DNA of 64,000 nucleotides from Pseudomonadota bacterium (GTDB taxonomy: Bacteria > Pseudomonadota > Gammaproteobacteria > Burkholderiales > Rhodocyclaceae): assembly GCA_018262095.1 (NCBI GenBank), contig JAGTRW010000016.1, positions 1 through 64,000 on the forward strand. The letters are read 5' to 3'. A model generated the notes under the pieces. It saw only the letters and a list, made by a program, of their open reading frames with translations, had not been told where the DNA came from and made no database searches. Below, piece after piece: positions 42,229-51,280 of the stretch. Both the position numbers and the translations under genes were made by a program. Each line of letters opens with the position of its first letter. The stretch's first letter is position 1.

Positions 42229-43130
42229 GCTTTATGCCGTAACAGCAGCGGTCCGGCCGTTCGAATGATCAGATCCTGCACCGCCTGCTGCGTCAGCGTG
42301 GCCGGACGCAGCGAACTGACCGCCAGCAATAGCTTGCTGCGCAAGCGCGGCTTGACGATCGGCTGCAGGCTGAAAGCGTCCGACGCTCCCAGGTTGGTGA
42401 CCGCATTCCTAGACAGCACGGCGCAGCCGGCGCCATCGGCCACCAGGTCCAGAATGGCTGAGATGCTGCCGATTTCCAGAGCGATTTTTGGATGGCTGCC
42501 AATATTCGCCAATTCGACTTCGATGATCATGCGCAAGGAATTGGGCTGAGGCGGAATCACCAATGGCTCGTCGGCAACCGCACGCAGAGGAATCGGACCG
42601 GAAATGAAGCTTTTTTCCTTTTTTCTCACCAGGAATAGCTCCTCTTCCAGCAGCGGGAAAACGTTGACGTCCGCAGACAGAATAGGGTTGAAGAGCAGTG
42701 CAATATCCAGCCGTCCGTTGGCCAGCGCTTCCTGCATGTTTAACGACAGGCCTTCGCTGATTGAAAGCGAGGCTTCGGGCATGCACGCTCTGAGCTCGTG
42801 AATCAGCGGTACGGTAAGGACCTTGGTCAGGCTCGGCGGAAGCCCCAAGGCGACCCGTCCGGCCAGGGTGCCGCGAACGCGGCCCAGTTCTTCGCGGGCG
42901 CGCGCGATCTGGTGCAAGACGCCGCGTGCGTGTCCCGCCAGCACTTTGCCCGCATCGGTCATGGTTACGCCTCGTCCATTGCGCAGCAACAGCGTCTGCC
43001 GCAGTTCAACCTCAAGCAAACGCACCTGGCGACTCAGCGCTGACTGCGCGACGTTGAGCGCAATCGAGGCGCGCGTGAAACTGCCCAGTTCGGCGACACG
43101 GACAAAATATTCAAGCTGCTTGATATCCAT
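42225..43130 (-). CDS. LysR-family transcriptional regulator
   Basis: 301 residues. N-terminal wHTH (MDIKQLEYFVRVAELGSFTR; ASIALNVAQSALSRQVRLLE), then a periplasmic-binding-like effector domain. The N terminus resembles the Nac/Cbl-like and aromatic-pathway LysR group. It is divergent from galD by 121 bp, the classic LysR layout, so it probably activates the galD-ligJKI operon in response to a pathway intermediate (inference). Its 3' end overlaps the hemerythrin end by 4 bp, convergently. Confidence 0.9.
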   Translation of the reverse strand: MDIKQLEYFVRVAELGSFTRASIALNVAQSALSRQVRLLEVELRQTLLLRNGRGVTMTDAGKVLAGHARGVLHQIARAREELGRVRGTLAGRVALGLPPSLTKVLTVPLIHELRACMPEASLSISEGLSLNMQEALANGRLDIALLFNPILSADVNVFPLLEEELFLVRKKEKSFISGPIPLRAVADEPLVIPPQPNSLRMIIEVELANIGSHPKIALEIGSISAILDLVADGAGCAVLSRNAVTNLGASDAFSLQPIVKPRLRSKLLLAVSSLRPATLTQQAVQDLIIRTAGPLLLRHKA

Positions 43131-43251
43131 GGCTCGATTCTACCGTGCGTTGCCGTTACTGAATTCGACACCAGCAGCTATCTCATTTGGCGCTATCTGC
43201 TAGTCGCTTGTGCCCCTTTCGGCCAAAAGTGGCGGGCGTAGAGTTCGGCCC

Positions 43252-44346
43252 ATGCAAACACCGATCAAGACTCTCTTCATGCGCGGCGGCACATCGCGCG
43301 GACCGTTCTTCAGCGCGCAGGATCTGCCGTCGGACAGCGCGACGCGCGACCGCGTGCTGCTGGCGGTCATCGGCTCGCCCGACAAACGCCAGATCGACGG
43401 GCTGGGCGGCGCGCATCCGCTGACCAGCAAGGTCGGCATCGTGAGCCGCGGCAGCCGGCCCGGCGTCGACCTCGATTTCCTTTTCGCTCAGTTGCAGCCC
43501 GACAAGGATACGGTCGATACCACCGCCAACTGCGGCAATATGCTCGCCGCCGTCGTCCCCTTCGCGCTCGAAACCGGCATGGTCAAGGCCAGCGGCGAGA
43601 CGACGACGCTGCGCGTGCTGACGCTCAACACCGACATGCAGTGCGACATCACCGTCCAGACGCCCGGCGGCCAGGTCGAGTACCAGGGCGAGTCGCGCAT
43701 CGACGGCGTTCCCGGAACGTCGGCGCCGATCGCCATCAACTTTCTCGATACCGCCGGTTCGGTCGCGGCGAGCCTGCTGCCGACCGGTAGCGTGCTCGAC
43801 ACGATCGACGGATTGCCAGTGACGTGCATCGACAACGGCATGCCGATGGTTCTTTTTCGCGCCGCCGACGTCGGGCGCAGCGGCAACGAGAGCGTAGCCG
43901 CGATGAACTCTGACGAAGAGCTTAAGGCGCGAATCGAAACGCTGCGCCTCAAGGCCGGCGTGCTGATGGGACTCGGCGACGTCAGCCAGAAAAACTACCC
44001 GAAGATGTGCCTGATCGCGCCGCCGCGTGCAGGCGGCAGCATCGCGACGCGCTGCTTCATTCCGCACGTCTGCCACGACGCGATCGGCGTTCTCGCCGCG
44101 GTCACCGTCGCCACCGCCTGCGTGCTCGACGGTTCGATCGCCGCCGGCGTCGCGCTGATGCCTGCGGGACGCGTCAAGACCGTTGCCGTCGAACACCCGA
44201 CCGGCGAGTTCTCGGTCGAGCTTGAACTCGACCCCAACGACACACAGAACGTCATCCGCGCCGCGTTGCTGCGCACCGCGCGCCTGATCATGCGCGGCGA
44301 AGTGATGATTCCCGCTTCAATCTGGAAAGGACATTGCGCATCATGA
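43252..44346 (+). CDS. galD: 4-oxalomesaconate tautomerase (PrpF/GalD family)
   Basis: 364 residues. The start MQTPIKTLFMRGGTSRGPFF and the motif DTTANCGNMLAAVVPFALE are diagnostic of the PrpF-like isomerase family; the neighbours identify the substrate. It converts the keto form of oxalomesaconate to the enol (or the E/Z isomers) for LigJ. The stop overlaps the ligJ start (ATGA). A longer frame to 43210 is rejected, as the family N terminus begins at 43252. Confidence 0.88.
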   Translation: MQTPIKTLFMRGGTSRGPFFSAQDLPSDSATRDRVLLAVIGSPDKRQIDGLGGAHPLTSKVGIVSRGSRPGVDLDFLFAQLQPDKDTVDTTANCGNMLAAVVPFALETGMVKASGETTTLRVLTLNTDMQCDITVQTPGGQVEYQGESRIDGVPGTSAPIAINFLDTAGSVAASLLPTGSVLDTIDGLPVTCIDNGMPMVLFRAADVGRSGNESVAAMNSDEELKARIETLRLKAGVLMGLGDVSQKNYPKMCLIAPPRAGGSIATRCFIPHVCHDAIGVLAAVTVATACVLDGSIAAGVALMPAGRVKTVAVEHPTGEFSVELELDPNDTQNVIRAALLRTARLIMRGEVMIPASIWKGHCAS

Positions 44347-45371
44347 TCATCGACATCCACGGCCACTACACGACGGCGCCCAAAGCGCTCGAAGACTGGC
44401 GCAACAAGCAGGTGGCGAGCCTCAAAGACGCCTCTCTGGCGCCCAAGGTTGGCGACCTTGCGATCTCCGACGACGAGCTCGCCGAGACGATCGTCGCCAA
44501 CCAGCTCGCCAAGATGCAGGAACGCGGCTCGGACCTCACCATCTTCTCGCCGCGCGCGAGCTTCATGGCGCATCACATCGGCGACTTTCAGACGAGTTCG
44601 ACCTGGGCGGCGATCTGCAACGAGCTGTGCCACCGCGTCGCGCAACTCTTTCCCGATCATTTCATCGGCGCCGCGATGCTGCCGCAGTCGCCGGGCGTAG
44701 CTCCCAAGACGTGCATCCCGGAGCTTGAGAAGTGCGTCAAGGAGTACGGTTTTGTCGGCATCAACCTCAACCCCGACCCGTCGGGCGGCCACTGGACGTC
44801 GCCGCCGCTCTCCGACCGCAGCTGGTACCCGCTCTACGAGAAGATGGTCGAGTACCAGATCCCGGCGATGATCCACGTGTCGACGAGCTGCAACGCGTGT
44901 TTCCACACCACCGGCGCGCACTATCTTAACGCCGACACGACGGCGTTCATGCAGTGTTTGACGTCCGACTTGTTCACTGACTTTCCGACGCTCAAATTCG
45001 TGATCCCGCACGGCGGCGGCGCCGTGCCGTATCACTGGGGGCGCTTCCGCGGCCTCGCGCAGGAGTTGAAAAAGCCGCTGCTCAAGGACCATCTGCTCAA
45101 CAACATCTTCTTCGATACCTGCGTCTACCACCAGCCCGGAATCGACCTGCTGACCAAAGTGATCCCGGTCGACAACATCCTGTTCGCCTCCGAGATGATC
45201 GGCGCGGTGCGCGGCATCGACCCCGAGACCGGGAACTACTACGACGATACCAAGCGCTACATCGAAGGCACGGGGAATCTTTCTGCTGACGACCGCTACA
45301 AGGTCTATGAGGGCAACGCGCGCCGCGTCTATCCGCGTCTCGACGCGGCCTTGAAAGCCCGGGGTAGGTGA
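44343..45371 (+). CDS. ligJ: 4-oxalomesaconate hydratase
   Basis: 342 residues, amidohydrolase superfamily. Metal motif at the start (IIDIHGHYTTAPKALEDWR), then FSPRASFMAHHIGDF, MIHVSTSCNACFHTTGAHYL and IPHGGGAVPYHWGRFRG. These match LigJ-type hydratases, which add water to oxalomesaconate giving 4-carboxy-4-hydroxy-2-oxoadipate. The ATG overlaps the galD stop; a TTG three codons upstream is possible. A palindromic repeat separates it from ligK. Confidence 0.9.
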   Translation: MIIDIHGHYTTAPKALEDWRNKQVASLKDASLAPKVGDLAISDDELAETIVANQLAKMQERGSDLTIFSPRASFMAHHIGDFQTSSTWAAICNELCHRVAQLFPDHFIGAAMLPQSPGVAPKTCIPELEKCVKEYGFVGINLNPDPSGGHWTSPPLSDRSWYPLYEKMVEYQIPAMIHVSTSCNACFHTTGAHYLNADTTAFMQCLTSDLFTDFPTLKFVIPHGGGAVPYHWGRFRGLAQELKKPLLKDHLLNNIFFDTCVYHQPGIDLLTKVIPVDNILFASEMIGAVRGIDPETGNYYDDTKRYIEGTGNLSADDRYKVYEGNARRVYPRLDAALKARGR

Positions 45372-45383
45372 AGAGTGAAATTG

Positions 45384-45518
45384 AACCACGGCGAACACGG
45401 CGGGCACCGCGAGAACCTCTGTTTTGAGGTGTTTTCTTCTTGCTTCACTGGTGAGTGTGTCGAGAAAAGCGATTGAAGATTTTGCCTCTCGCCGTGTTCG
45501 CCGTGCCCGCTGCGGTTA
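45384..45518. repeat. Copy 4 of the palindromic intergenic repeat
   Basis: Left arm AACCACGGCG AACACGGCG GGCACCGCG from 45384; right arm CTCGCCGTG TTCGCCGTG CC (45488 on) ending CGCTGCGGTT near 45517. The centre is ~75 bases. Located between ligJ and ligK. Confidence 0.85.
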
Positions 45519-45540
45519 AGCAATTCTTGAGGAATCAGAT

Positions 45541-46230
45541 ATGAGCATGAACCATCTCGGAATCGTCAAAAGAAACATCGTTCGCGCCGACAAGGCCGCT
45601 GTCGATCACCTCGCGCATTTCGGCGTCGCCACCATCCACGAAGCGATGGGCCGCGTCGGGCTGCTGCAGCCGTATATGCGGCCGATCTACCCGAGTGCCC
45701 GGCTGTGCGGAACGGCGGTGACGGTGCTGCTGCATCCGGGCGACAACTGGATGATGCACGTCGTCGCCGAACAGATCCGGCCCGGCGACGTCGTCGTCGC
45801 GGCGCTCACCGCCGAATGCAGCGACGGCTTTTTCGGCGACCTGCTGGCGACGTCGTTTCGCGCGCGCGGCGCGGTCGGGCTGATCATCGACGCCGGCGTT
45901 CGCGACGTCAAGGATCTGACGGCGATGGGCTTCCCGGTCTGGAGCCGCGCGATCAGCGCCAAGGGAACGATCAAGGCGACGCTCGGTTCAGTCAATATCC
46001 CGATCGTCTGCGCTGGCGCGCTCATCAATCCCGGCGACGTGATCGTCGCCGACGCCGACGGCGTCGTCGTCGTTCCGGCGGCGATCGCGCAGCAGGCCGC
46101 CGACGCGGCGCAATCGCGTGAGGACAACGAAGCGGCCAAGCGCGCGCGCTTCGCCGCCGGCGAACTCGGGCTCGACATGTACAAGATGCGCGAGCCGCTC
46201 GAGAAGGCCGGACTCAGGTATATCGACTGA
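45541..46230 (+). CDS. ligK: 4-carboxy-4-hydroxy-2-oxoadipate aldolase / oxaloacetate decarboxylase
   Basis: 229 residues, RraA/HMG-aldolase family. Motifs: [20 protein letters not shown] at the N terminus and the catalytic loop [20 protein letters not shown] with the conserved R-D. It cleaves CHA to pyruvate and oxaloacetate and can decarboxylate oxaloacetate. GAGGAATCAG precedes the ATG. The stop overlaps the next gene by one base (TGATG). Assignment is strengthened by the gene order. Confidence 0.9.
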   Translation: MSMNHLGIVKRNIVRADKAAVDHLAHFGVATIHEAMGRVGLLQPYMRPIYPSARLCGTAVTVLLHPGDNWMMHVVAEQIRPGDVVVAALTAECSDGFFGDLLATSFRARGAVGLIIDAGVRDVKDLTAMGFPVWSRAISAKGTIKATLGSVNIPIVCAGALINPGDVIVADADGVVVVPAAIAQQAADAAQSREDNEAAKRARFAAGELGLDMYKMREPLEKAGLRYID

Positions 46231-47168
46231 TGGATACGACAATGGAATTTTCCAAGACTCCCGGCTGGCTCGACTGGTACGCCAAGCCCTCGCAACCGCA
46301 GTTCATTCCGCCACCGGGCAGCGTCGATGCCCACTGTCACGTGTTCGGCCCCGGCGCGCAGTTTCCCTACGCGCCCGAGCGCAAATACACGCCGTGCGAC
46401 GCGTCGAAGGACCAGCTCTTCGCCTTGCGCGACCATCTCGGCTTTGCGCGCAACGTGATCGTCCAGGCGACTTGCCACGGCGCCGACAACCGCGCGCTGG
46501 TCGATGCCTTGCAGCATTCGGAAGGCCGCGCGCGCGGCATCGCGACAGTCAGGCGCGGCATCAGCGATCAGGACCTGCAGGCGCTGCACGCGGCCGGCGT
46601 GCGCGGCGTGCGCTTCAACTTCGTCAAGCGCCTCGTAGACTTCACGCCCAAGGACGAGCTGCTCGAAATCGCGCGGCGCATCGCGCCGCTCGGCTGGCAC
46701 GTCGTCGTTTATTTCGAGGCCGTCGACCTGCCTGAACTCTGGGATTTCTTCACCGCGCTGCCGACGACGGTGGTCGTCGACCACATGGGAAGACCCGACG
46801 TCGGTAAACCGGTCGACGGCCCGCAGTTCGAGCTCTTCGTCAAGCTGATGCGCGAGCACGACAACGTCTGGTCCAAGGTGAGCTGCCCCGAACGCCTCTC
46901 GCTCTCGGGCCCGCGCGCGCTCGACGGCGAACGCGATGCCTATCGCGACGTCGTACCCTTCGCCCGGCGCCTGGTCGAGACCTTCCCCGACCGTGTGCTG
47001 TGGGGCAGCGACTGGCCGCACCCGAACCTCAGGGAGCACATGCCCGACGACGGACTGCTCGTCGATTTCATTCCGCACATCGCGACGAGCGCGGCCCTGC
47101 AGCACAAGCTGCTGGTCGACAACCCGATGCGCCTGTACTGGCCGGAGCAGAGCGCCGGCGAACTTTGA
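46230..47168 (+). CDS. ligI: 2-pyrone-4,6-dicarboxylate hydrolase
   Basis: 312 residues, amidohydrolase superfamily without a signal peptide. SVDAHCHVFGPGAQFPYAPE near residue 30 holds the HxH-type site, GVRGVRFNFVKRLVDF is typical of PDC hydrolases, and the C-terminal LWGSDWPHPN carries the catalytic Asp. It opens the lactone PDC to oxalomesaconate, the entry to LigJ-LigK. Cytoplasmic. Confidence 0.9.
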   Translation: MDTTMEFSKTPGWLDWYAKPSQPQFIPPPGSVDAHCHVFGPGAQFPYAPERKYTPCDASKDQLFALRDHLGFARNVIVQATCHGADNRALVDALQHSEGRARGIATVRRGISDQDLQALHAAGVRGVRFNFVKRLVDFTPKDELLEIARRIAPLGWHVVVYFEAVDLPELWDFFTALPTTVVVDHMGRPDVGKPVDGPQFELFVKLMREHDNVWSKVSCPERLSLSGPRALDGERDAYRDVVPFARRLVETFPDRVLWGSDWPHPNLREHMPDDGLLVDFIPHIATSAALQHKLLVDNPMRLYWPEQSAGEL

Positions 47169-47194
47169 TTCAAACAAATAATAAGGGAGGCGTC

Positions 47195-48178
47195 ATGAAA
47201 AGAAGAGATGCGCTCAACACGATGGCCGGCCTGGTCGGCGCCGCGCTGGCGACGGCGGTCACCGGCAGCCGCGCGGCCGACGGCGACGCGGCGGCCAAGA
47301 AGGTCATCCCGATGATCCCGCCGCCCGACCGCAACACGAAAACACCGAAATACAAGGCGCCGCCAGGTTCGTGCGACACCCACACCCATATCTTCGGGCC
47401 GGCGGCGCGTTATCCGTATTCGCCCAAGCGCAGCTATACGCCGCCCGATTCGGGCCTCGACGATTTTCGCGAACTGCACGCCAGGATCGGCGTCGAGCGC
47501 GCGGTCATCGTCAACGCCAGCCTCTACGGCAACGACAACCGCGTCGTCACCGACGCCATCGCGCAAAGCGGCGGTCACTATCGCGGCATCGCCAACGTCG
47601 ACGATAGCGTCTCCGACGCGCAATTGCAGGCGCTCGACCGGGGCGGAATCCGCGGCTGCCGTTTCAACTTCGTCAAGCATCTGGGCGGCTTTCCCGACAT
47701 GGCCGTTTTCGACCGCACGATCAAGCGCATTGCCAAGCTGGGCTGGCACGTCGACCTGCATTTCGACGCCATCGACCTGCCGTCGTTCTACCCGCTGCTC
47801 GACAGCCTGCCGATTCCCTACCTGATCGACCATATGGGCCGCGTCCAGGCCAGCGACGGGCTCGACCAGAAGCCGTTCAAGATCCTCACCGACCTGCTGG
47901 CGCGCGATCGCCAGTGTTACGTCAAGATCAGCGGCCCCGAGCGCGTTTCGGCGACCGGCGCGCCTTTTCACGACGCCGTGCCGTTCGCCCGCAAACTCAT
48001 CGAGACCGCGCCCGACCGCGTGCTGTGGGGCAGCGACTGGCCGCACCCGAACGTCAAGGTGATGCCCAACGACGGCGACCTGATCGACCTGGTTCCGCTC
48101 TACGCGCCGGATGCCGCCGATCAACGGCGTCTGCTGGTCGACAACCCGCGGCGCCTGTACTGGCCCGAAGAGGCCTGA
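47195..48178 (+). CDS. Tat-exported LigI-like amidohydrolase
   Basis: 327 residues, paralogous to the preceding ligI: CDTHTHIFGPAARYPYSPKR, GIRGCRFNFVKHLGGF and LWGSDWPHPNVK are all conserved. Unlike ligI it begins MKRRDALNTMAGLVGAALAT, a twin-arginine-type signal with a hydrophobic stretch and AxA-like site (SRAADGD, about residue 28), so it should fold in the cytoplasm and be exported to the periplasm. GGGAGG precedes the ATG by 4 bases. It is followed 56 bp later by a DctA-type carrier. A periplasmic lactone hydrolase feeding the carrier is inference. Confidence 0.82.
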   Translation: MKRRDALNTMAGLVGAALATAVTGSRAADGDAAAKKVIPMIPPPDRNTKTPKYKAPPGSCDTHTHIFGPAARYPYSPKRSYTPPDSGLDDFRELHARIGVERAVIVNASLYGNDNRVVTDAIAQSGGHYRGIANVDDSVSDAQLQALDRGGIRGCRFNFVKHLGGFPDMAVFDRTIKRIAKLGWHVDLHFDAIDLPSFYPLLDSLPIPYLIDHMGRVQASDGLDQKPFKILTDLLARDRQCYVKISGPERVSATGAPFHDAVPFARKLIETAPDRVLWGSDWPHPNVKVMPNDGDLIDLVPLYAPDAADQRRLLVDNPRRLYWPEEA

Positions 48179-48234
48179 GCACGGTATTCACTTCGGTCAC
48201 ATTGCTGCTTAACGGCAGGGAAAAAGGGAAAAAA

Positions 48235-49560
48235 ATGATTTCAGACAACTCGATTGCACAAGAAATTGTCCAGGTTGAATTACCGCAGCGGAAGACTTCA
48301 ATAGCGAGCAAAAAGTGTTGGTACAAGCAGTTGTGGTTTTACGTGCTGTTGGCGATGGTCGTCGGTGTCGCCGTCGGCCACTGGTATCCGGCCTTTGGCA
48401 CCGACATGCAGCCGCTTGGCGTGGCCTTCATCAAGGCGATCAAGATGCTCATCGCGCCGCTCATCTTCTTCACCGTCATCCTGGGAATCGCCGGCATGGG
48501 CGACATGGCGAAGGTTGGGCGCGTGGCGCTCAAGACGCTCGTCTATTTCGAGGTGATGACGACGATTGCCTTGGTTATCGGGCTGGTGGCGGTCAATTAT
48601 TGGCAACCCGGCGCAGGGATGAACGTCGATATGGCGACGATCGATGCATCGTCGGTCAAGAGCGTCGTTTCCCAGACCAAAGAGCTGGGAACGACCCAGT
48701 TCCTGATGAACATCATTCCCAACACGGTCGTCGGGGCATTGTCCGAGGGGCATATCCTTCAGGTTCTCTTCATTTCCGTGATGTTCGGCTTTGCCATGGT
48801 TGCTCTTGGCGATGCCGGCAAGCCGCTGATCCACATCATCGAACTGGCTTCAAAAACGGTGTTCGGGGCGGTCAACATCGTGATGTGGGCGGCGCCCGTA
48901 GGCGCTTTCGGAGCCATCGCCTTCACCGTCGGAAAGTATGGCGCGGGATCGCTGATGTCGCTCGGCAAGCTCGTCGGCTATTTCTACATCGTTTGCATCT
49001 TCTTCTCGGTCGTTGTTCTGGGGATCGTCGCCAAGTTTTCCGGTTACAGCATCTTCAAGTTGATCCGCTATTTTCGTGAAGAGCTGGTGATCTGTCTGGC
49101 GACGACTTCGTCGGAGGTCGTGCTGCCCAGACTGCTCGACAAGCTCGAGCAACTGGGATGCAAGAAGAGCGTTGTCGGGCTGGTCATTCCCACCGGGTAC
49201 TCGTTCAACCTTGACGGCACCTGTCTTTACCTGGCCTTCGCCGCCGTGTTTCTGGCGCAGGCGACCAACACCCCGCTCGATCTGATGCAGCAGATCGGCC
49301 TGCTCGGTGTTCTGCTGCTGACCTCGAAGGGCGCTGCGGGGGTTGCCGGCGCGGCCTTCGTGGTTCTCGCGGCGACCTTGTCAACCGTTGGGTCGATTCC
49401 GGTCACCAGCGTCGCACTGATTCTGGGTATTCACCGCCTGCTCGCCGAAGGCCTGGTGCCGACCAATATGATCGGTAACGCGGTGGCGACCATCGTCGTT
49501 GCCAAATGGGAAGACTCGCTTGACGACGAGCAACTGAGGCGGGTGCTCGACGCGAAGTGA
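48235..49560 (+). CDS. dctA: DctA-type dicarboxylate:cation symporter (DAACS family)
   Basis: 441 residues, the DctA size, with eight TMs and two re-entrant hairpins expected. Diagnostic motifs: LIAPLIFFTVILGIAGMGDM, CLATTSSEVVLPRLLDKLEQ and VIPTGYSFNLDGTCLYLAFA, plus SKGAAGVAGAAFVVLAATLS. The N terminus has a ~28-residue polar extension before TM1. AGGGAA precedes the ATG. A longer frame only overlaps the upstream gene. It imports C4-dicarboxylates with Na+ or H+; in this operon it may carry an aromatic-derived di/tricarboxylate instead (inference). Confidence 0.9.
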   Translation: MISDNSIAQEIVQVELPQRKTSIASKKCWYKQLWFYVLLAMVVGVAVGHWYPAFGTDMQPLGVAFIKAIKMLIAPLIFFTVILGIAGMGDMAKVGRVALKTLVYFEVMTTIALVIGLVAVNYWQPGAGMNVDMATIDASSVKSVVSQTKELGTTQFLMNIIPNTVVGALSEGHILQVLFISVMFGFAMVALGDAGKPLIHIIELASKTVFGAVNIVMWAAPVGAFGAIAFTVGKYGAGSLMSLGKLVGYFYIVCIFFSVVVLGIVAKFSGYSIFKLIRYFREELVICLATTSSEVVLPRLLDKLEQLGCKKSVVGLVIPTGYSFNLDGTCLYLAFAAVFLAQATNTPLDLMQQIGLLGVLLLTSKGAAGVAGAAFVVLAATLSTVGSIPVTSVALILGIHRLLAEGLVPTNMIGNAVATIVVAKWEDSLDDEQLRRVLDAK

Positions 49561-49960
49561 GCCTGAGTCCGCTTCGCGTCAGCGTGAATTGCTAACGATA
49601 AACAAGCTGGCAATGGCCGTATAGCGGCTCACGCAACGGGCTAGCGAAGCGATTTTTCTCGCGCCATGATGCGGGAAATTCTCGTCCCGCTCGACGACAC
49701 GGGCGCACGGCAGATGTACCCCGCTGGCAAATCAGGCGACGATTGGGCGCTGAGCAATGGCCATCGCCTTCGCATGCTTTCGGTCCTGCGGCTGCCGGGG
49801 AGCGGCGATTGACCTCGACGATTTGAAAGGTTTTGTAATCTTTCGTGCCGGCCGTCATCTGACGCGGCCAGGCATCCGTTACTGGTATCGACAGGGGGCT
49901 TAACCTCCGGCGCGCGAACTCAAGACGCGTTGTTGTCGACTGCTTGGGAAGGATGCTTCG
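49561..49960. other. 400-bp gap without a firm gene
   Basis: A 48-residue frame starting at the paired ATGs at 49667 (MMREILVPLDDTGARQMYPA) is the only mildly protein-like one; no ribosome site. A possible promoter, TTGACC (49809-49814) and TGTAAT (49834-49839), has a long 19-bp spacer and would serve the lipoprotein gene at 49961. Nothing else is seen. Confidence 0.4.
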
Positions 49961-50530
49961 GTGAGAAATGTATCGCGAGTTGCCGGCTTTGTTGCCGTGT
50001 CCCTGCTGCTGAGCGCATGCGCGGTGGCGCCTTACGACAGCTACTATGGCGCCGCAGCTGGCGTCGCACCGCCGCCGGCGCTGCTTGAGTATCCCGGTTA
50101 TCCGCCGGCCGCTGACTATCTCTGGGTCGATGGTTACTGGAACTGGGGTGGCGCTCGCTACGTCTGGGTTCCCGGTCGCTGGGAAAGCCCTCGCCCCGGG
50201 TATTACTGGATGCCGCATCGCTGGGAGCGTGACGGTGACCATTGGCGAGCGCAGGGCGGGCGCTGGGCGCCCGATGCGCGACCGCGGCCGGCACCGATGC
50301 CGGCTCCGCGCTCAGGACCGCGGCCGGCGCCGGCGCCTGAGCGCGACGTTCGACGCCCGCCAGAACCCGCACCAGCCCACCAGCAGCAGCGCGGCAATGC
50401 GCCGCGCGGTGAAGGCGATGTTCGCACTTCGTCTGAGCGGTATCCGAGTTCTCGCGCCGACCATCCGGACCGGCCGCAGCGCAAGGACGAGCGCCGCGCT
50501 GAGCGGCGGCCGGCGGACGACGGGCATTGA
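49961..50530 (+). CDS. YXWGxW-repeat lipoprotein
   Basis: 189 residues from a GTG with AAGGA 8 bases upstream. The lipoprotein signal MRNVSRVAGFVAVSLLLSAC has the lipobox LLSAC. The mature part has Tyr/Trp repeats of the YXWGxW/BcpO type (YLWVDGYWNWGGARYVWVPG; PGYYWMPHRWERDG), then a Pro/Arg-rich tail that looks disordered. An envelope protein of unknown function; such genes are common next to Spy/LTxxQ proteins, as here. Confidence 0.78.
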   Translation: MRNVSRVAGFVAVSLLLSACAVAPYDSYYGAAAGVAPPPALLEYPGYPPAADYLWVDGYWNWGGARYVWVPGRWESPRPGYYWMPHRWERDGDHWRAQGGRWAPDARPRPAPMPAPRSGPRPAPAPERDVRRPPEPAPAHQQQRGNAPRGEGDVRTSSERYPSSRADHPDRPQRKDERRAERRPADDGH

Positions 50531-50573
50531 ACGCAACGGGGGGTCGGCGGTCCTTTGACGCGCTCGATTGGCG

Positions 50574-51083
50574 TTAGCGGCGCGGCGGCGAGCCGCCCGG
50601 TCCACCGCCCGGCTGGTCGCGCGTGGGCGGCGCCGTGAAGCAGGAAATCAGTCCGGAATAGAGCGGCGGTACGGTTGCTGGCAGACTCTGGTCGGCAATC
50701 TTCTTCTGCTCGGCATCGAGTGATTCGTAGACGGCAGTCGCGGCCTGCTGCACTTCCTCGATCGCGGCCAACCGGTTGCGCACCGTCGCGACGCGCGAGT
50801 CGATCTGCTGCGGGGCGCTGAGCCGGCGGTTAGGCGGCGGTTCGCTGCGCAACTGGTCGGCCAGCAGCGCGCCGACCCATTGCTGATAGCGTTCCCAGAG
50901 CACCAGTTGGCGCGGCGTCAGTTTGAGTTCGGCGGCCGTTTCGCGCAGCAGCGCTTGCTGTTGGTCGGTGACCGAGATGATTGGCGGGCCGACGGCGTCG
51001 CCCGACGGACCGCCGCGCCCGCCAAATGGCGCGCAGGCGCTGAGCAGAAGCAGCAGAAAAAACAGGGTCGAAGTGCGTTTCAT
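50574..51083 (-). CDS. Lipoprotein with LTxxQ-like motif (Spy/CpxP-like)
   Basis: 169 residues. Lipobox signal MKRTSTLFFLLLLLSACAPF. A helical core carries LKLTPRQLVLWERYQQWVGA and LDAEQKKIADQSLP, similar in layout to the two LTxxQ motifs of Spy/CpxP periplasmic chaperones, with a Gly/Pro/Arg tail. Its ATG overlaps the stop of the upstream small gene (ATGA), so three genes are translationally coupled. Confidence 0.68.
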   Translation of the reverse strand: MKRTSTLFFLLLLLSACAPFGGRGGPSGDAVGPPIISVTDQQQALLRETAAELKLTPRQLVLWERYQQWVGALLADQLRSEPPPNRRLSAPQQIDSRVATVRNRLAAIEEVQQAATAVYESLDAEQKKIADQSLPATVPPLYSGLISCFTAPPTRDQPGGGPGGSPPRR

Positions 51084-51280
51084 GGGCTTTCCGGTGGCGG
51101 CAGATGGCCCGATGGTATCAGCTGCTTGTCGATCCTGGCGTCAGCAAAGATGAATCGGCTCATGCCGCGCTTCTCTGCCGCGCAGGCAATCCACTCGACG
51201 GGCAAGGACAGCGTGCGTGCGCGGTCGATCAGCTCCCGGCCTTCGATGCTCATGCTTGGCGGGCTGGCCGTCGCGCTCAA
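51080..51280 (-). CDS. 66-residue protein coupled between two Spy-like genes
   Basis: Starts at 51280 with ATGA overlap to the upstream Spy-like gene and ends with ATGA overlap to the downstream lipoprotein gene; this double coupling is the main reason to accept it. Alternative start is the Met ten codons in (MSIEGRELIDRARTLSLPVE). No signal peptide or TM, two-thirds hydrophilic. No family recognised. It may regulate or partner the flanking envelope proteins. Confidence 0.55.
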   Translation of the reverse strand: MSATASPPSMSIEGRELIDRARTLSLPVEWIACAAEKRGMSRFIFADARIDKQLIPSGHLPPPESP

